Notes under the pieces: model-generated | The model's database searches: none | The model's input: the letters and a program-made list of their open reading frames with translations, nothing else | Told to the model about the DNA's origin: nothing | DNA from: Amycolatopsis saalfeldensis | Lineage (GTDB): Bacteria > Actinomycetota > Actinomycetes > Mycobacteriales > Pseudonocardiaceae | Direction of reading: 5' to 3' | Assembly: GCF_900110575.1 (NCBI RefSeq) | Contig: NZ_FOEF01000014.1 | Span: 124,001 to 188,000, forward strand | DNA: 64,000 nt | Part shown: piece by piece, positions 25,031 to 34,405 of the stretch | Layout of the letters: every line of letters starts with the position of its first letter | Numbering within the stretch: the first letter of the stretch is position 1 | Translations under genes and position numbers: made by a program

Positions 25031-25792
25031 TCAGGAAAGCCGGGCCAGCGCGGAGGCGAACGCGTCCGGCTGGAGGTTCGCCCCGCCGGCGAACGGGTTC
25101 TGCAACTGGAAGATCGCGTACAGCAGCAAGGCGATCGTACCGGCCAAAGTGGACACGATCACCAGGTGCGCGGCCATGCGCGTGCCGCCGAAGAGGTTGG
25201 GCAGCAGCACGGAGATGAAGCTGCCGAGGATCAGCGCGAACCACACCACGGAGCTGACGCGGCTGCCGGCCGAGGCCGTGAGCCGGGCCTGACGAGCCTG
25301 GTAGACCTGCCAGAGCTGGTTCGCCGCCTCGCTTTTACGGTCGTTCAGCCAGTCGTCGTCGGCCTGCGCGCCCGCGATGGTCTTGCTGAGCTGGCCGAGC
25401 TGGTTCCAGCCGGTGTCGGGCATCGTGCCGCCGTCGGCGAGCCGCGGCCACTCCTGGCGCTGCACCGTGGTGGCGTACGCCGAAGCCAGCTGCCGGACCT
25501 TCGGGCCGGTGTCACCGGGCAGCGCGTCAGCGGCCCAGCTCATCGCGACCAGGCCGTCGGCCTCGGTGTACGAGCCGTCGCGCGCGGTGCTGACGTTGTC
25601 GAACAGCGAGATGAGCACAAAGGCGACGAGCACGGCGTGCAGACCGCCGACGATGGTGAACACCTGCCCGGCCGCGTCGTTGTTGTCACGACGACCTTCG
25701 TCCCAGCCGAAACGCCTCACCAGATAGCCGATCACCGCCGCCACCACGGCGGCACCGACCACCCAGAAGATCCCGGTCAGGTAGACGTTCAT
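25031..25792 (-). CDS. DUF4239 (bestrophin-like) membrane protein
   Basis: A 253-residue membrane protein. Two N-terminal helices (about 5-25 and 45-68) and two C-terminal ones (about 188-235) flank a soluble helical region, the DUF4239 layout that resembles bestrophin channels. Phe-Thr-Ile-Val-Gly-Gly-Leu-His-Ala-Val-Leu-Val-Ala-Phe is the conserved second helix. ATG at 25792 is preferred to GTG at 25798 because AAGGG lies at the right distance. First gene of a two-gene unit with the DUF6923-like protein. Confidence 0.82.
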   Translation of the reverse strand: MNVYLTGIFWVVGAAVVAAVIGYLVRRFGWDEGRRDNNDAAGQVFTIVGGLHAVLVAFVLISLFDNVSTARDGSYTEADGLVAMSWAADALPGDTGPKVRQLASAYATTVQRQEWPRLADGGTMPDTGWNQLGQLSKTIAGAQADDDWLNDRKSEAANQLWQVYQARQARLTASAGSRVSSVVWFALILGSFISVLLPNLFGGTRMAAHLVIVSTLAGTIALLLYAIFQLQNPFAGGANLQPDAFASALARLS

Positions 25793-26281
25793 CCGCACCC
25801 TTTCACCCTCACACCACTGCCCCGTGCCACCATTCGGCGAATTGGCCCGGACGGACTCCGCTCAAGCTAGTCAGGCGAATAGCGGGCGACAAGACGAGCC
25901 CGTCCTTTTCCGTCGAGTGGCCCCGGTCGGCCCCGCGAATCGCTGGAACGGAGCAGCCGGACCTGCCCACGGCCGCGCCGGAGAACCCTTCCCTCCTGGG
26001 AAAATACAGCGATTTTCCCCAGAGATTCCCGACCGGGTGACGCCGGCCAACCGTCGGTGACCGACGCCGGAGTCCGGCAAGATCATTTAGCCGGAATATG
26101 TCCGATTGTTGTTCGGCAAACAGGTGAACAACTTCCCGGAACCCGATCGTGTGATTGTTCCGGCCAGTCGGCTTGATATGTTGATTCCGCCACTCCGGCC
26201 GGGGTAATCGCACAACAAAGACGATCTTCATTCAGCACCGGACCGTTCGCGCCCGAAAGTCGACGATAGGTGGTTTCCGCT
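25793..26281. other. Intergenic region upstream of the encapsulin-like gene, with two hairpins
   Basis: About 490 bases, somewhat richer in A/T than the neighbours, with no convincing gene. It holds two perfect inverted repeats: GGGAAAAT/ATTTTCCC (25998-26005 with 26012-26019, 6-base loop) and GTTGTTC/GAACAAC (26108-26114 with 26126-26132). I searched the plus-strand translations for the missing N-terminal arm of the shell protein and found nothing resembling it. The second repeat, 150 bases upstream of the start, may be an operator. Confidence 0.6.
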
Positions 26282-27223
<942 letters not shown>

Positions 27224-27225
27224 CC

Positions 27226-27442
27226 ATGGCCATCCCGACCACGACGGCGAGCCTCAGCAGCACCGATCACCACTCGCACCGGGCCGCCGACGCCGGACAC
27301 CGCCTGGCGCGGCGTGCCGCTGTCGCCGTGCGACGAGATTCCGGTCACCGAACGGGCCCACCACTCGGCGGCGGCGGTGATGCCGGATGCGCCGGGTGTG
27401 CTCGGCGACGTGGAGATCGGGCGCAGTGCCCGGCACCGGTGA
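27226..27442 (+). pseudogene. Remnant of a second family 2B encapsulin shell gene
   Basis: Read from 27266 in the frame of the preceding shell gene, the DNA encodes Thr-Arg-Thr-Gly-Pro-Pro-Thr-Pro-Asp, then Ala-Trp-Arg-Gly-Val-Pro-Leu-Ser-Pro-Cys. It continues Glu-Ile-Pro-Val-Thr and Val-Leu-Gly-Asp-Val-Glu-Ile-Gly-Arg before a stop at 27440. These are scattered shell-protein blocks joined after large deletions, including a block lost from the first copy. No start codon fits this frame. An ATG at 27226 in another frame gives a Thr/Ser-rich N-terminus that could be the original start, now frameshifted. Confidence 0.7.
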
Positions 27443-27452
27443 GGGGACGAAC

Positions 27453-28481
27453 ATGACAACTGTGGACGCGCGGACCGGCGGCCGGGAGGTCGCCGAGGTG
27501 CTGGCCTGGAGCCGGGCGCTGTGGGAGCCGCTGATGCGGTCGGCGGTGGACCGGCTGCCCGAGTCGATGCGCCAGATCGCCGGCTACCACTTCGGCTGGT
27601 GGGACGAGACGGGACAGCCGGTGCACGTCCGCAGCGGGAAGGCGTTGCGGCCGGCGCTGGTGCTGCTGTGCGCGGAGGCGGCGGGCGGCGACCCGTCGGA
27701 CGCCGTCGCCGCCGCGGTCGCCGTCGAGCTGGTGCACAACTTCTCACTGCTGCACGACGACGTGATGGACGGCGACGAAACGCGCCACCACCGGCCCACG
27801 GCGTGGACGGTCTTCGGCACCGGCCCGGCGATCCTGGCCGGCGACGCGATGCTGACGCTGGCCTTCGACGTGCTGTCCGCGGACGGCCCCGACGCCGCCC
27901 GGCTGCTCGGCCGCGCGGTCCTCGACCTGCTCGAGGGACAGAGCGAGGACGTGTCGTTCGAACGGCGTGGCGACGTCGCGCCGGAGGAGTGCGTCCGGAT
28001 GGCCGAGGGCAAGACGGGCGCGCTGATCGGCGTCGCGTGCACGCTCGGCGTGCTGGTGGTCGGCGGCCGGGGCGAGCACGTGGAGCGGCTCGGCGTGTTC
28101 GGCCACTCGCTCGGCCTGGCCTTCCAGCACGTCGACGACCTGCTCGGCATCTGGGGCGACCCGGCGGCGACGGGCAAGCCGGTGTACTCCGACCTGCAGA
28201 ACCGGAAGAAGTCGCTGCCGGTGGTGACGGCGCTGGCGTCGGGCACCCCGGCGGCCCGGGAGCTGGCCTCGCTGTACAAGCAACAAGCCCCGCTGTCCGA
28301 AGGGCAACTGGCGCGCGCAGCGTCCCTTGTGGACTCTGCCGGCGGGCGCGAGTGGAGCCGCGCCCAGGCCGACTCCTTGGTCGCCGTCGGCCTATCTGCG
28401 CTGGCCGACGCCGGGCCCACCCCGCGCGCCGCCGCGGAACTCACGGCGCTGGCCCGCCTGATCACCCGCCGGGACCACTGA
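27453..28481 (+). CDS. Polyprenyl diphosphate synthase, probable family 2 encapsulin cargo
   Basis: A 342-residue trans-isoprenyl diphosphate synthase. The first Asp-rich motif is Asp-Asp-Val-Met-Asp in His-Asp-Asp-Val-Met-Asp-Gly-Asp-Glu-Thr-Arg (about 107-111). The second is Asp-Asp-Leu-Leu-Gly-Ile-Trp-Gly-Asp (about 228-236). It condenses isopentenyl diphosphate with allylic diphosphates to GGPP-like chains. Family 2B encapsulin operons are known to carry such enzymes as cargo, which fits the shell sequences directly upstream. The N-terminal extension before the first helix is only about 15-20 residues, short for a cargo-loading tail. GAGGGG is seven bases before the ATG at 27453. Confidence 0.88.
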   Translation: MTTVDARTGGREVAEVLAWSRALWEPLMRSAVDRLPESMRQIAGYHFGWWDETGQPVHVRSGKALRPALVLLCAEAAGGDPSDAVAAAVAVELVHNFSLLHDDVMDGDETRHHRPTAWTVFGTGPAILAGDAMLTLAFDVLSADGPDAARLLGRAVLDLLEGQSEDVSFERRGDVAPEECVRMAEGKTGALIGVACTLGVLVVGGRGEHVERLGVFGHSLGLAFQHVDDLLGIWGDPAATGKPVYSDLQNRKKSLPVVTALASGTPAARELASLYKQQAPLSEGQLARAASLVDSAGGREWSRAQADSLVAVGLSALADAGPTPRAAAELTALARLITRRDH

Positions 28482-28482
28482 G

Positions 28483-29619
28483 TCAGCTGCGCGGGCGGGT
28501 CAGGCCCTGGTCACCGGCACCGCGCGAGAGGATCACCTCGTCGGTATCGGTCAGGGCCTGCTGCCCGCGCGGGGAGACCGGGCCCACGGTCAGGTCGCGC
28601 AGGCGGATGGGCGGGCCGAGGTCGATCAGGGTCGGCACGTACTCCGCCTTGTCGACGGCCCAGTGCCCGTTCACGCGGGTGAAGCGAAACCGGGCGGCGG
28701 TGCCCTCCTCGGTGGAGCCGCGCGGCTCGTCGTGGCGGGCGATCTCGTTGCCCAGCCCGAACGCGACCCACTTGCCGTTGATCTTTTCGAACGGCTGCAC
28801 CACGTGCGCGTGGTGGCCGACGATCAGGTCGATGTCCGGGGAGGCGGTCAGCTCCTTCGCGAGCTTCTCCTGGTCGTCGGTCACCTCGTGCTGGTATTCG
28901 ACGCCCCAGTGCAGGCTCGCGATGACCACCTCGGCGCCGGCCTGCTTGGCCGCGCGGGCCGCGGCCAGGATGGCGTCGGCGTCGATCTGGTTGGCCAGCC
29001 ACGGTTTCCCGGCCGGGCGCTTGATCCCGTTGAAGCCGAAGGCGAACGACAGCTGCGCCACCTTCACCCCGTGCACGTCGAGGATCAGCGGGGTGTACGC
29101 CTCCTTCTCCGAGCGCGCCGAGCCCGTGTGCTTCATCCCGGCCGCGTCGAGTTTGTCCAGCGTGCGGGTGATCCCGGCCTGGCCCTGGTCGAGCGTGTGG
29201 TTGGACGCGGTGGAGCAGGTGTCGTAACCGGTGTCCTTCAGCGCGTCCACGATCTCCGGCGGCGCGCTGAACGACGGGTACCCGCTGTACGGCCCGCCCT
29301 CCGGCGCCAGCGGCGTCTCCAGGTGGCAGATCCCGAGGTCGGCGCCCGAAACGAGCGGCTTCACCCCGGCCAGCAGCGGCCGGTAGTCGATGGTGCCGTT
29401 GCCGTCGGCCTCGGCCTGGTCGGTGAGCTTCGGGTGGATCAGCACGTCACCGGTCGCCACCACGGTGAACGAGTCCCGCGAGGCCGGCGCGGACGACGCG
29501 GGCACCGAGCTCTCCGGCTTGGTGTCCGGCACGGTCACCGCGCCACCGCTTGAGCATCCCGCCGCCGCCAGCAGCAGCGCGACGCCTGCCAATACCGCGC
29601 TCCGGCGCGCGTGTGCCAT
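28483..29619 (-). CDS. CapA family lipoprotein (poly-gamma-glutamate-capsule-like metallophosphatase)
   Basis: A 378-residue lipoprotein with lipobox Leu-Ala-Ala-Ala-Gly-Cys. The metallophosphatase-like CapA/PgsA fold has Ala-Thr-Gly-Asp-Val-Leu, Cys-His-Leu-Glu-Thr-Pro-Leu, Ser-Asn-His-Thr-Leu-Asp-Gln-Gly, Ser-Leu-His-Trp-Gly-Val-Glu and Gly-His-His-Ala-His-Val-Val. Homologues take part in capsule or envelope polymer synthesis, but many actinobacterial members are uncharacterised. ATG at 29619 has AAAGGGGG upstream and opens the lipoprotein signal. It converges with the polyprenyl synthase gene, with one base between stops. No other capsule genes are adjacent. Confidence 0.88.
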   Translation of the reverse strand: MAHARRSAVLAGVALLLAAAGCSSGGAVTVPDTKPESSVPASSAPASRDSFTVVATGDVLIHPKLTDQAEADGNGTIDYRPLLAGVKPLVSGADLGICHLETPLAPEGGPYSGYPSFSAPPEIVDALKDTGYDTCSTASNHTLDQGQAGITRTLDKLDAAGMKHTGSARSEKEAYTPLILDVHGVKVAQLSFAFGFNGIKRPAGKPWLANQIDADAILAAARAAKQAGAEVVIASLHWGVEYQHEVTDDQEKLAKELTASPDIDLIVGHHAHVVQPFEKINGKWVAFGLGNEIARHDEPRGSTEEGTAARFRFTRVNGHWAVDKAEYVPTLIDLGPPIRLRDLTVGPVSPRGQQALTDTDEVILSRGAGDQGLTRPRS

Positions 29620-29873
29620 GTTCGCCCCCTTTGCCCGGCTGCGCGGCACATCCTGCCGCATGTCCACCGGACAGGAAGCCCGGCCTGTCATAGCGGACCG
29701 TAATCAAACCTAAGTCAACAACAAAACCCACCAGCGACCGAAGACTCCAGCCGAACCGCAGCTCGTCGCCCACCCTGGTCAACCCGGAAAAAATACGATA
29801 ATTCGCTGGCATTCGTGAGCATCATGGTGACTCTCCGTAGGTATCTGTCCGCTAACTGCTGGCCCACCTGGAG

Positions 29874-29908
29874 TTGACGTCACCCGATCCGGTGTCTTGT
29901 AATACGAG
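29874..29908 (+). promoter_or_regulatory. Promoter of the sugar ABC operon with overlapping FadR-type operator
   Basis: TTGACG (29874-29879) and TGTAAT (29898-29903) form a promoter with 18-base spacing. The -10 lies inside CTTGTAATACGAG (29896-29908), which matches the FadR-subfamily GntR consensus TnGTnnnACnA exactly and is palindromic. The GntR/FadR regulator encoded at 33638 probably represses its own operon here until a sugar ligand appears. Confidence 0.65.
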
Positions 29909-29964
29909 TCACTCGAAGTTTACGCGTAGGCAACACTCGTCCACGGCCCCCTTGGGAGCGCTCG

Positions 29965-30990
29965 ATGTCCACATACCCGCACAGGTCACGCACCTGGAGC
30001 GTTGTTGGTTGTTGTTTGATTGCCGGTGTGGTGTTGGCCGGGTGCTCGTCGGGGCAGGACACCGCCGCGCCCGCCCAGCAGGCGCCGGCCAACGGCAAGA
30101 TCACGCTGTACTACCTGCAGAAGCAGGGTGACCAGCAGTACTTCGTCGAACAGGCGCAGGGCGCCCAGGAGAAGGCGAAGGAGCTGGGCGCCGACCTCAA
30201 GGTGGTGAACCTCGGCCAGGACGCCAACAAGGCCATCACCGAGCTGGACGCCGCCGTCGCGCAGGGCGCCAACGGCATCGCGATCGTGGTGCCGGACCAG
30301 GCGATCGGCCCCGAGGTGATCGACAAGGCGAAGAGCGCCGGCATCCCGCTGGTCGCCTCCGACGACGTGATCAAGGACGGCTCCGGCAAGAACGCGGCGT
30401 TCGTCGGCTTCAACGGCACCCAGATGGGCACCTCCGTCGGCCAGGAGGCCGCGAAGCTGTTCAAGGCCGCCGGCTGGACCGCCGCCGACACCAAGATCAT
30501 CAGCGCGTACAAGCAGGACCTCACCGTCTGCACGGACCGGGTCAACGGCGCGAAGGCCGCCTTCCAGAAGGACGCCGGCGCGCAGGTCCCGGTGATCGAC
30601 GTCGGCACCGACAACTCCCCCGTCGACGCGCAGAACCGCAGTGGCGCGGTGATCAGCTCGAACCCGGGCGTCAAGCACTGGGTGGTGTGGGGCTGCAACG
30701 ACGAGAACGAGACCGGCGTGGTCACCGCGCTGGCCAACTCCGGAGTCGCGGCGAACAACATCATCGGCGTCGGGCTCGGCGCGTACCTCGACTGCAAGGA
30801 CTGGGCCGCGGGCAAGGACACCGGCAACAAGTCCTCGCTCTACATCTCGGGCGCCGAGGTTGGCCGCACCGCGATCCAGGTGCTCTTCGACAAGGTGAAG
30901 AACGGCAAGGAACTGCCGGCGGAGACCATCGCGAAGACCCAGATCGTGAACAAGGACAACTTCAAGCAGGCCGGCGTCAACTGCACCTGA
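29965..30990 (+). CDS. Sugar ABC transporter substrate-binding lipoprotein (AraF/RbsB-like)
   Basis: A 341-residue lipoprotein (lipobox Val-Leu-Ala-Gly-Cys-Ser) with a periplasmic-binding protein type 1 fold, closest in pattern to L-arabinose-type binding proteins. Landmarks are Leu-Tyr-Tyr-Leu-Gln-Lys-Gln-Gly-Asp-Gln-Gln and Val-Val-Trp-Gly-Cys-Asn-Asp-Glu-Asn-Glu. It captures a sugar for the ATPase and permease encoded next. GGGAG precedes the ATG. A very stable hairpin after the stop probably protects its mRNA and sets binding protein in excess over the membrane parts. The GH105 enzyme downstream suggests that pectin-derived oligosaccharides or sugars are the substrate. Confidence 0.9.
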   Translation: MSTYPHRSRTWSVVGCCLIAGVVLAGCSSGQDTAAPAQQAPANGKITLYYLQKQGDQQYFVEQAQGAQEKAKELGADLKVVNLGQDANKAITELDAAVAQGANGIAIVVPDQAIGPEVIDKAKSAGIPLVASDDVIKDGSGKNAAFVGFNGTQMGTSVGQEAAKLFKAAGWTAADTKIISAYKQDLTVCTDRVNGAKAAFQKDAGAQVPVIDVGTDNSPVDAQNRSGAVISSNPGVKHWVVWGCNDENETGVVTALANSGVAANNIIGVGLGAYLDCKDWAAGKDTGNKSSLYISGAEVGRTAIQVLFDKVKNGKELPAETIAKTQIVNKDNFKQAGVNCT

Positions 30991-31002
30991 TAGCCGTCGT
31001 GG

Positions 31003-31034
31003 GTGGTGGCGCCGGTGCGAGCCGGCGCCACCAC
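31003..31034 (+). other. Perfect 13-bp intercistronic hairpin
   Basis: GTGGTGGCGCCGG (31003-31015) pairs fully with CCGGCGCCACCAC (31022-31034) across a six-base loop. It is not followed by T-residues, and the operon continues 24 bases later. It more likely stabilises the 3' end of the binding-protein mRNA or partly attenuates transcription than ends it. Confidence 0.8.
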
Positions 31035-31057
31035 GCATGAGTCGAGGAAGGTCGGAC

Positions 31058-32593
31058 ATGTCCAGTTCCACCGCGCTGACCGCGGAAGGCATCGGCAAGC
31101 GCTTCTCCGGCGTCACCGCGCTCGACGACGTCACGCTGGAGTTCCGCTCCGGCGAGGTGCTCGCGCTGATGGGCGAGAACGGCGCCGGCAAGTCGACGCT
31201 GCTGCGGGTGCTCTCGGGCGATCAGGGCCCCGACGACGGCACGCTGCGCATCGACGGCGAGCCCGTCGCGTTCGACACGCCGCGCGCCGCGATGGCCGCG
31301 GGCGTGCGCGTGATCTACCAGGAGCCGGAGATCATCCCGCACGTCTCCGTGGCGGAGAACGTGTTCGTCGGCGAGCTGCCCACGCGCGCCCGCGTGTTCA
31401 ACCGCCGCACGCTGAACCAGCGGACGTACGAGGCGCTGGCTGAGTACGGCTTCGAGGGCGTGCTCGACCCGGCGACGCTCGGCAGCCGGCTTTCCGCCGC
31501 GCAGCGCCAGCTCGTCGAGATCCTGCGGGTGCTCACCGCGGCCACCCCGCCGCGGGTGATCGCGTTCGACGAGCCGACGTCCTCGCTGTCCGAGCACGAG
31601 GTGGAGGCGCTGTTCCGGCTGATCCGCCGGCTGCGTGACTCCGGCGTGGCCGTCGTCTACGTCTCCCACCGGATGAAGGAGATCTTCCAGCTCGCCGACC
31701 GCGTGGCGGTGCTGCGCGACGGCAAGCTGATCGGCGTCCAGCAGGCGAGCGAGACCGACGAAAACCAGTTGGTGCGCATGATGATCGGCCGGGACCTGTC
31801 CGCGCTGGAGCGCCGCGAGAGCGCGGAGCCCGGCGCGGTGGTGCTGCGCCTGGAAAACGTGACCACCGACGACGTCGACGACATCTCGTTCGAGGTCCGC
31901 GCGGGCGAGGTCGTGTGCCTGGCCGGGCTGGTCGGCGCCGGGCGCTCCGAGCTGGCGCGCGCGATCGTCGGCGATCTGCCGGTGCGCTCGGGAACCGTTG
32001 AGCTGGACGGAAAACCGCTCAAGGCCCGAAACCCGGGAGACGCGGTGAAGGCCGGCATCGGCTTCGCGCCCGAGGAGCGCAAGACGGACGCGTTGCTGAT
32101 GCAGCGTTCGGTGCGCGACAACGTCTCCATCGCCGTGCTCGACCGGTTGCGCCGCTTCCGCGTGATCCGGCGGGCGAAGGAACGCGAGCTCGTCGCGGAG
32201 TACATCCGCGAGCTGAGCGTGCGGACGCCGTCGATGGAGCAGGAGGTCCGCAAGCTCTCCGGCGGCAACCAGCAGAAGGCCGTGCTCGCCCGGTGGCTCG
32301 CGCGGCGCCCGCAGCTGCTGATCCTCGACGAGCCGACCCGCGGCGTGGACGTCGGCGCGAAGGCCGAGATCTACCGGATCATCGACGGGCTGGCCGCCGA
32401 GGGCATCGCGCTGCTGGTGATCTCGTCGGACCTGCCCGAAGTCCTGTCCTTGGCCGACCGCATTGTCGTGATGCGCGCCGGCCACGTCGCGGGCCAGCTC
32501 AACCGCGACGAAGCGACCGAAGAAGCCGTACTCACCTTGGCCATTCCGGCGACGGAGCCGGCCGCCGAAGACATCCAGGAGGTGGGCGCGTGA
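31058..32593 (+). CDS. Sugar ABC transporter ATP-binding protein (two-domain, RbsA/AraG-like)
   Basis: A 511-residue ATPase with two ABC domains. Domain 1 has Walker A Gly-Glu-Asn-Gly-Ala-Gly-Lys-Ser-Thr and an altered signature Leu-Ser-Ala-Ala-Gln-Arg-Gln. It ends with Ala-Phe-Asp-Glu-Pro-Thr. Domain 2 has a degenerate Walker A Gly-Leu-Val-Gly-Ala-Gly-Arg-Ser-Glu, signature Leu-Ser-Gly-Gly-Asn-Gln-Gln and Leu-Asp-Glu-Pro-Thr-Arg-Gly. This is the standard carbohydrate-uptake CUT2 layout with one weak site. ATG at 31058 follows GAGGAAGG. The stop overlaps the permease start. Confidence 0.93.
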   Translation: MSSSTALTAEGIGKRFSGVTALDDVTLEFRSGEVLALMGENGAGKSTLLRVLSGDQGPDDGTLRIDGEPVAFDTPRAAMAAGVRVIYQEPEIIPHVSVAENVFVGELPTRARVFNRRTLNQRTYEALAEYGFEGVLDPATLGSRLSAAQRQLVEILRVLTAATPPRVIAFDEPTSSLSEHEVEALFRLIRRLRDSGVAVVYVSHRMKEIFQLADRVAVLRDGKLIGVQQASETDENQLVRMMIGRDLSALERRESAEPGAVVLRLENVTTDDVDDISFEVRAGEVVCLAGLVGAGRSELARAIVGDLPVRSGTVELDGKPLKARNPGDAVKAGIGFAPEERKTDALLMQRSVRDNVSIAVLDRLRRFRVIRRAKERELVAEYIRELSVRTPSMEQEVRKLSGGNQQKAVLARWLARRPQLLILDEPTRGVDVGAKAEIYRIIDGLAAEGIALLVISSDLPEVLSLADRIVVMRAGHVAGQLNRDEATEEAVLTLAIPATEPAAEDIQEVGA

Positions 32594-33636
32594 GCACCCC
32601 GACCCGTCCCAGCCCCGCACAGGAGCAGCCGACCCCCGGCGCGCCCGGCCCGGACCGCGTCTCGCCGGTCCGCCGGGTGCTGAGCGGGATCGGCGTGCAG
32701 AACAGCAGCCTGATCATCACGCTCGTGGTGCTGATCATCGTGCTGTCCACGCTCAACGACAACTTCTTCCGCACCAACAACCTGCTGCTGATCGGCAGCG
32801 CGGTCACCATCATGGGCCTGCTCTCGCTGGTCCAGACGCTGGTGATCATCCTCGGCGCGCTGGACATCTCGGTCGGCTCCATGGCCGGGCTGGCGTCGGT
32901 GATCTCGGCGATGGCGTTCACGGCCACCGGCAGCTCCGCGATCGGCATCCTGGCCGCGGTCGGCACCGGCATCGCGTGCGGGCTGGTGAACGGCCTGATC
33001 ATCATCTTCGGCCGGGTCAACCCGGTGGTCGCGACGCTGGCCACGCTCGCCACGTACAAGGGCATCGCGCAGGTGGTCTCCGACGGCAAGGCGCAGGGCT
33101 ACACCGGCGCCGACGACCTGTTCATCTTCCTGGCCAAGGGCACCGTGCTCGGGCTGCCGACGCTGGTCTGGGTGTTCCTGATCGTGGCGGCGATCCTGCA
33201 CTTCCTGCTCAAGTACACCGACATCGGCCGCAACATCTTCGCCATCGGCGGCAACGACACCGCGGCGCGGCTGGCGGGCATCAACATCAACCGCTACATC
33301 ATCGGCGTCTACGCGCTGGTCGGCGTGGTCGCGGCGATCGCGGGGGTGCTGATCACCGCGCGCACCGGCTCGGGCCAGCCGACCTCCGGTTCGGAGGGCC
33401 TGGAGCTGCAGGCCGTCACCGGCGCGGCGCTGGGCGGCACGATGCTCAAGGGCGGCAAGGGATCCATCGTCTCCACCGTGCTGGCGGTGTTCATCCTCGG
33501 CGTGCTCGACAACGGCATGTCCGGGCTGGGCATCAACCAGTTCTGGCAGAACGTGGCGCACGGCGCGCTGCTCGTGGTCGCCGTGGTGCTGCAGCAGCTG
33601 CGCAGCGGGGAGCGCCGCGTCGGTCTCCCGGCCTGA
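32590..33636 (+). CDS. Sugar ABC transporter permease (CUT2, RbsC-like)
   Basis: A 348-residue permease with about eight to ten helices and a Pro-rich cytoplasmic N-terminus. Family landmarks are Gly-Ala-Leu-Asp-Ile-Ser-Val-Gly-Ser, Asn-Pro-Val-Val-Ala-Thr-Leu-Ala-Thr-Leu, Ala-Ile-Gly-Gly-Asn, Ala-Arg-Leu-Ala-Gly-Ile and Ala-Val-Thr-Gly-Ala-Ala-Leu-Gly-Gly. GTG at 32590 overlaps the ATPase stop (GTGA). It forms the channel with the preceding two gene products. Confidence 0.93.
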   Translation: MSTPTRPSPAQEQPTPGAPGPDRVSPVRRVLSGIGVQNSSLIITLVVLIIVLSTLNDNFFRTNNLLLIGSAVTIMGLLSLVQTLVIILGALDISVGSMAGLASVISAMAFTATGSSAIGILAAVGTGIACGLVNGLIIIFGRVNPVVATLATLATYKGIAQVVSDGKAQGYTGADDLFIFLAKGTVLGLPTLVWVFLIVAAILHFLLKYTDIGRNIFAIGGNDTAARLAGININRYIIGVYALVGVVAAIAGVLITARTGSGQPTSGSEGLELQAVTGAALGGTMLKGGKGSIVSTVLAVFILGVLDNGMSGLGINQFWQNVAHGALLVVAVVLQQLRSGERRVGLPA

Positions 33637-33637
33637 G

Positions 33638-34306
33638 GTGGCGGCGGCGCCAGGGGCGGGCCTGCACGCCCGGCTCGTCGAAGCGCTCGGCCGGCTGATC
33701 GTCGAGGGCGGCCTCCCCCAGGGCGAGCCGATCGTGCCGGAAGACCTGGGCCGCCGCTTCTCGGCTTCCCGGACGGTGGTCCGGGAAGCCTTGCGGGTGC
33801 TGGAATCCAAGGGCCTGGTGGCGGCGCGCCCGCGCGTCGGCACCTGGCCGCAGCCGCCCGAGCGGTGGGACGCGATCGACCCGGACGTGATCGCGTGGCG
33901 GGTCGGCGGCCCGGACGGGCCGAAGCACCTCGGCGACCTGTTCGAACTGCGCGGGCTGGTGGAGCCGCAGGCCGCGCGGCTCGCGGCTCGGCACCGGCTG
34001 CCCGAGGAGCTTTCCGCGATGGCGGCGGCGTACGGGCTGATGGCCGACGCCGTCGAACGGGGCGATGCCGAGGCCTTCGCGCAGGCCGACCCGCTGTTCC
34101 ACGCCGCGCTGGTGCGGGCGGCGGGCAACTCGCTGTTCGCCCAGCTCCAGGTGCCCGTGCTGGCCGCGGTGCGCGCCGTGCCGGAGCCCCCTGGCGAAAC
34201 GCTGCTCGCGCATTCCCGCGTGCTGACCAAGGTGCTGGCGAAAGACGCCGACGGCGCCGAGCAGGCGGCGTCCCGGCTGCTGGAAACCCTGGCCCAGTAC
34301 CGCTGA
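33638..34306 (+). CDS. GntR/FadR-subfamily transcriptional regulator
   Basis: A 222-residue regulator. It has an N-terminal winged helix (about 8-75, with Arg-Thr-Val-Val-Arg-Glu-Ala-Leu-Arg-Val-Leu) and a C-terminal helical FCD ligand-binding domain. The latter includes Leu-Arg-Gly-Leu-Val-Glu-Pro-Gln-Ala-Ala-Arg-Leu-Ala and Phe-His-Ala-Ala-Leu-Val-Arg-Ala-Ala-Gly-Asn, which supply metal-binding Asp/His positions. Last gene of the ABC operon, starting one base after the permease stop. A consensus FadR-type site overlaps the operon promoter at 29896-29908, suggesting autoregulation. Confidence 0.92.
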   Translation: MAAAPGAGLHARLVEALGRLIVEGGLPQGEPIVPEDLGRRFSASRTVVREALRVLESKGLVAARPRVGTWPQPPERWDAIDPDVIAWRVGGPDGPKHLGDLFELRGLVEPQAARLAARHRLPEELSAMAAAYGLMADAVERGDAEAFAQADPLFHAALVRAAGNSLFAQLQVPVLAAVRAVPEPPGETLLAHSRVLTKVLAKDADGAEQAASRLLETLAQYR

Positions 34307-34405
34307 ACGGCACCTTGACACGCCCAGCCGGCCACAACCATGCTCCCGGGAGGCCGCCGGACCCGGTGGCCTCCGCCGCCGTGAGCTCTTGAGGAGGACG
34401 CTGAA

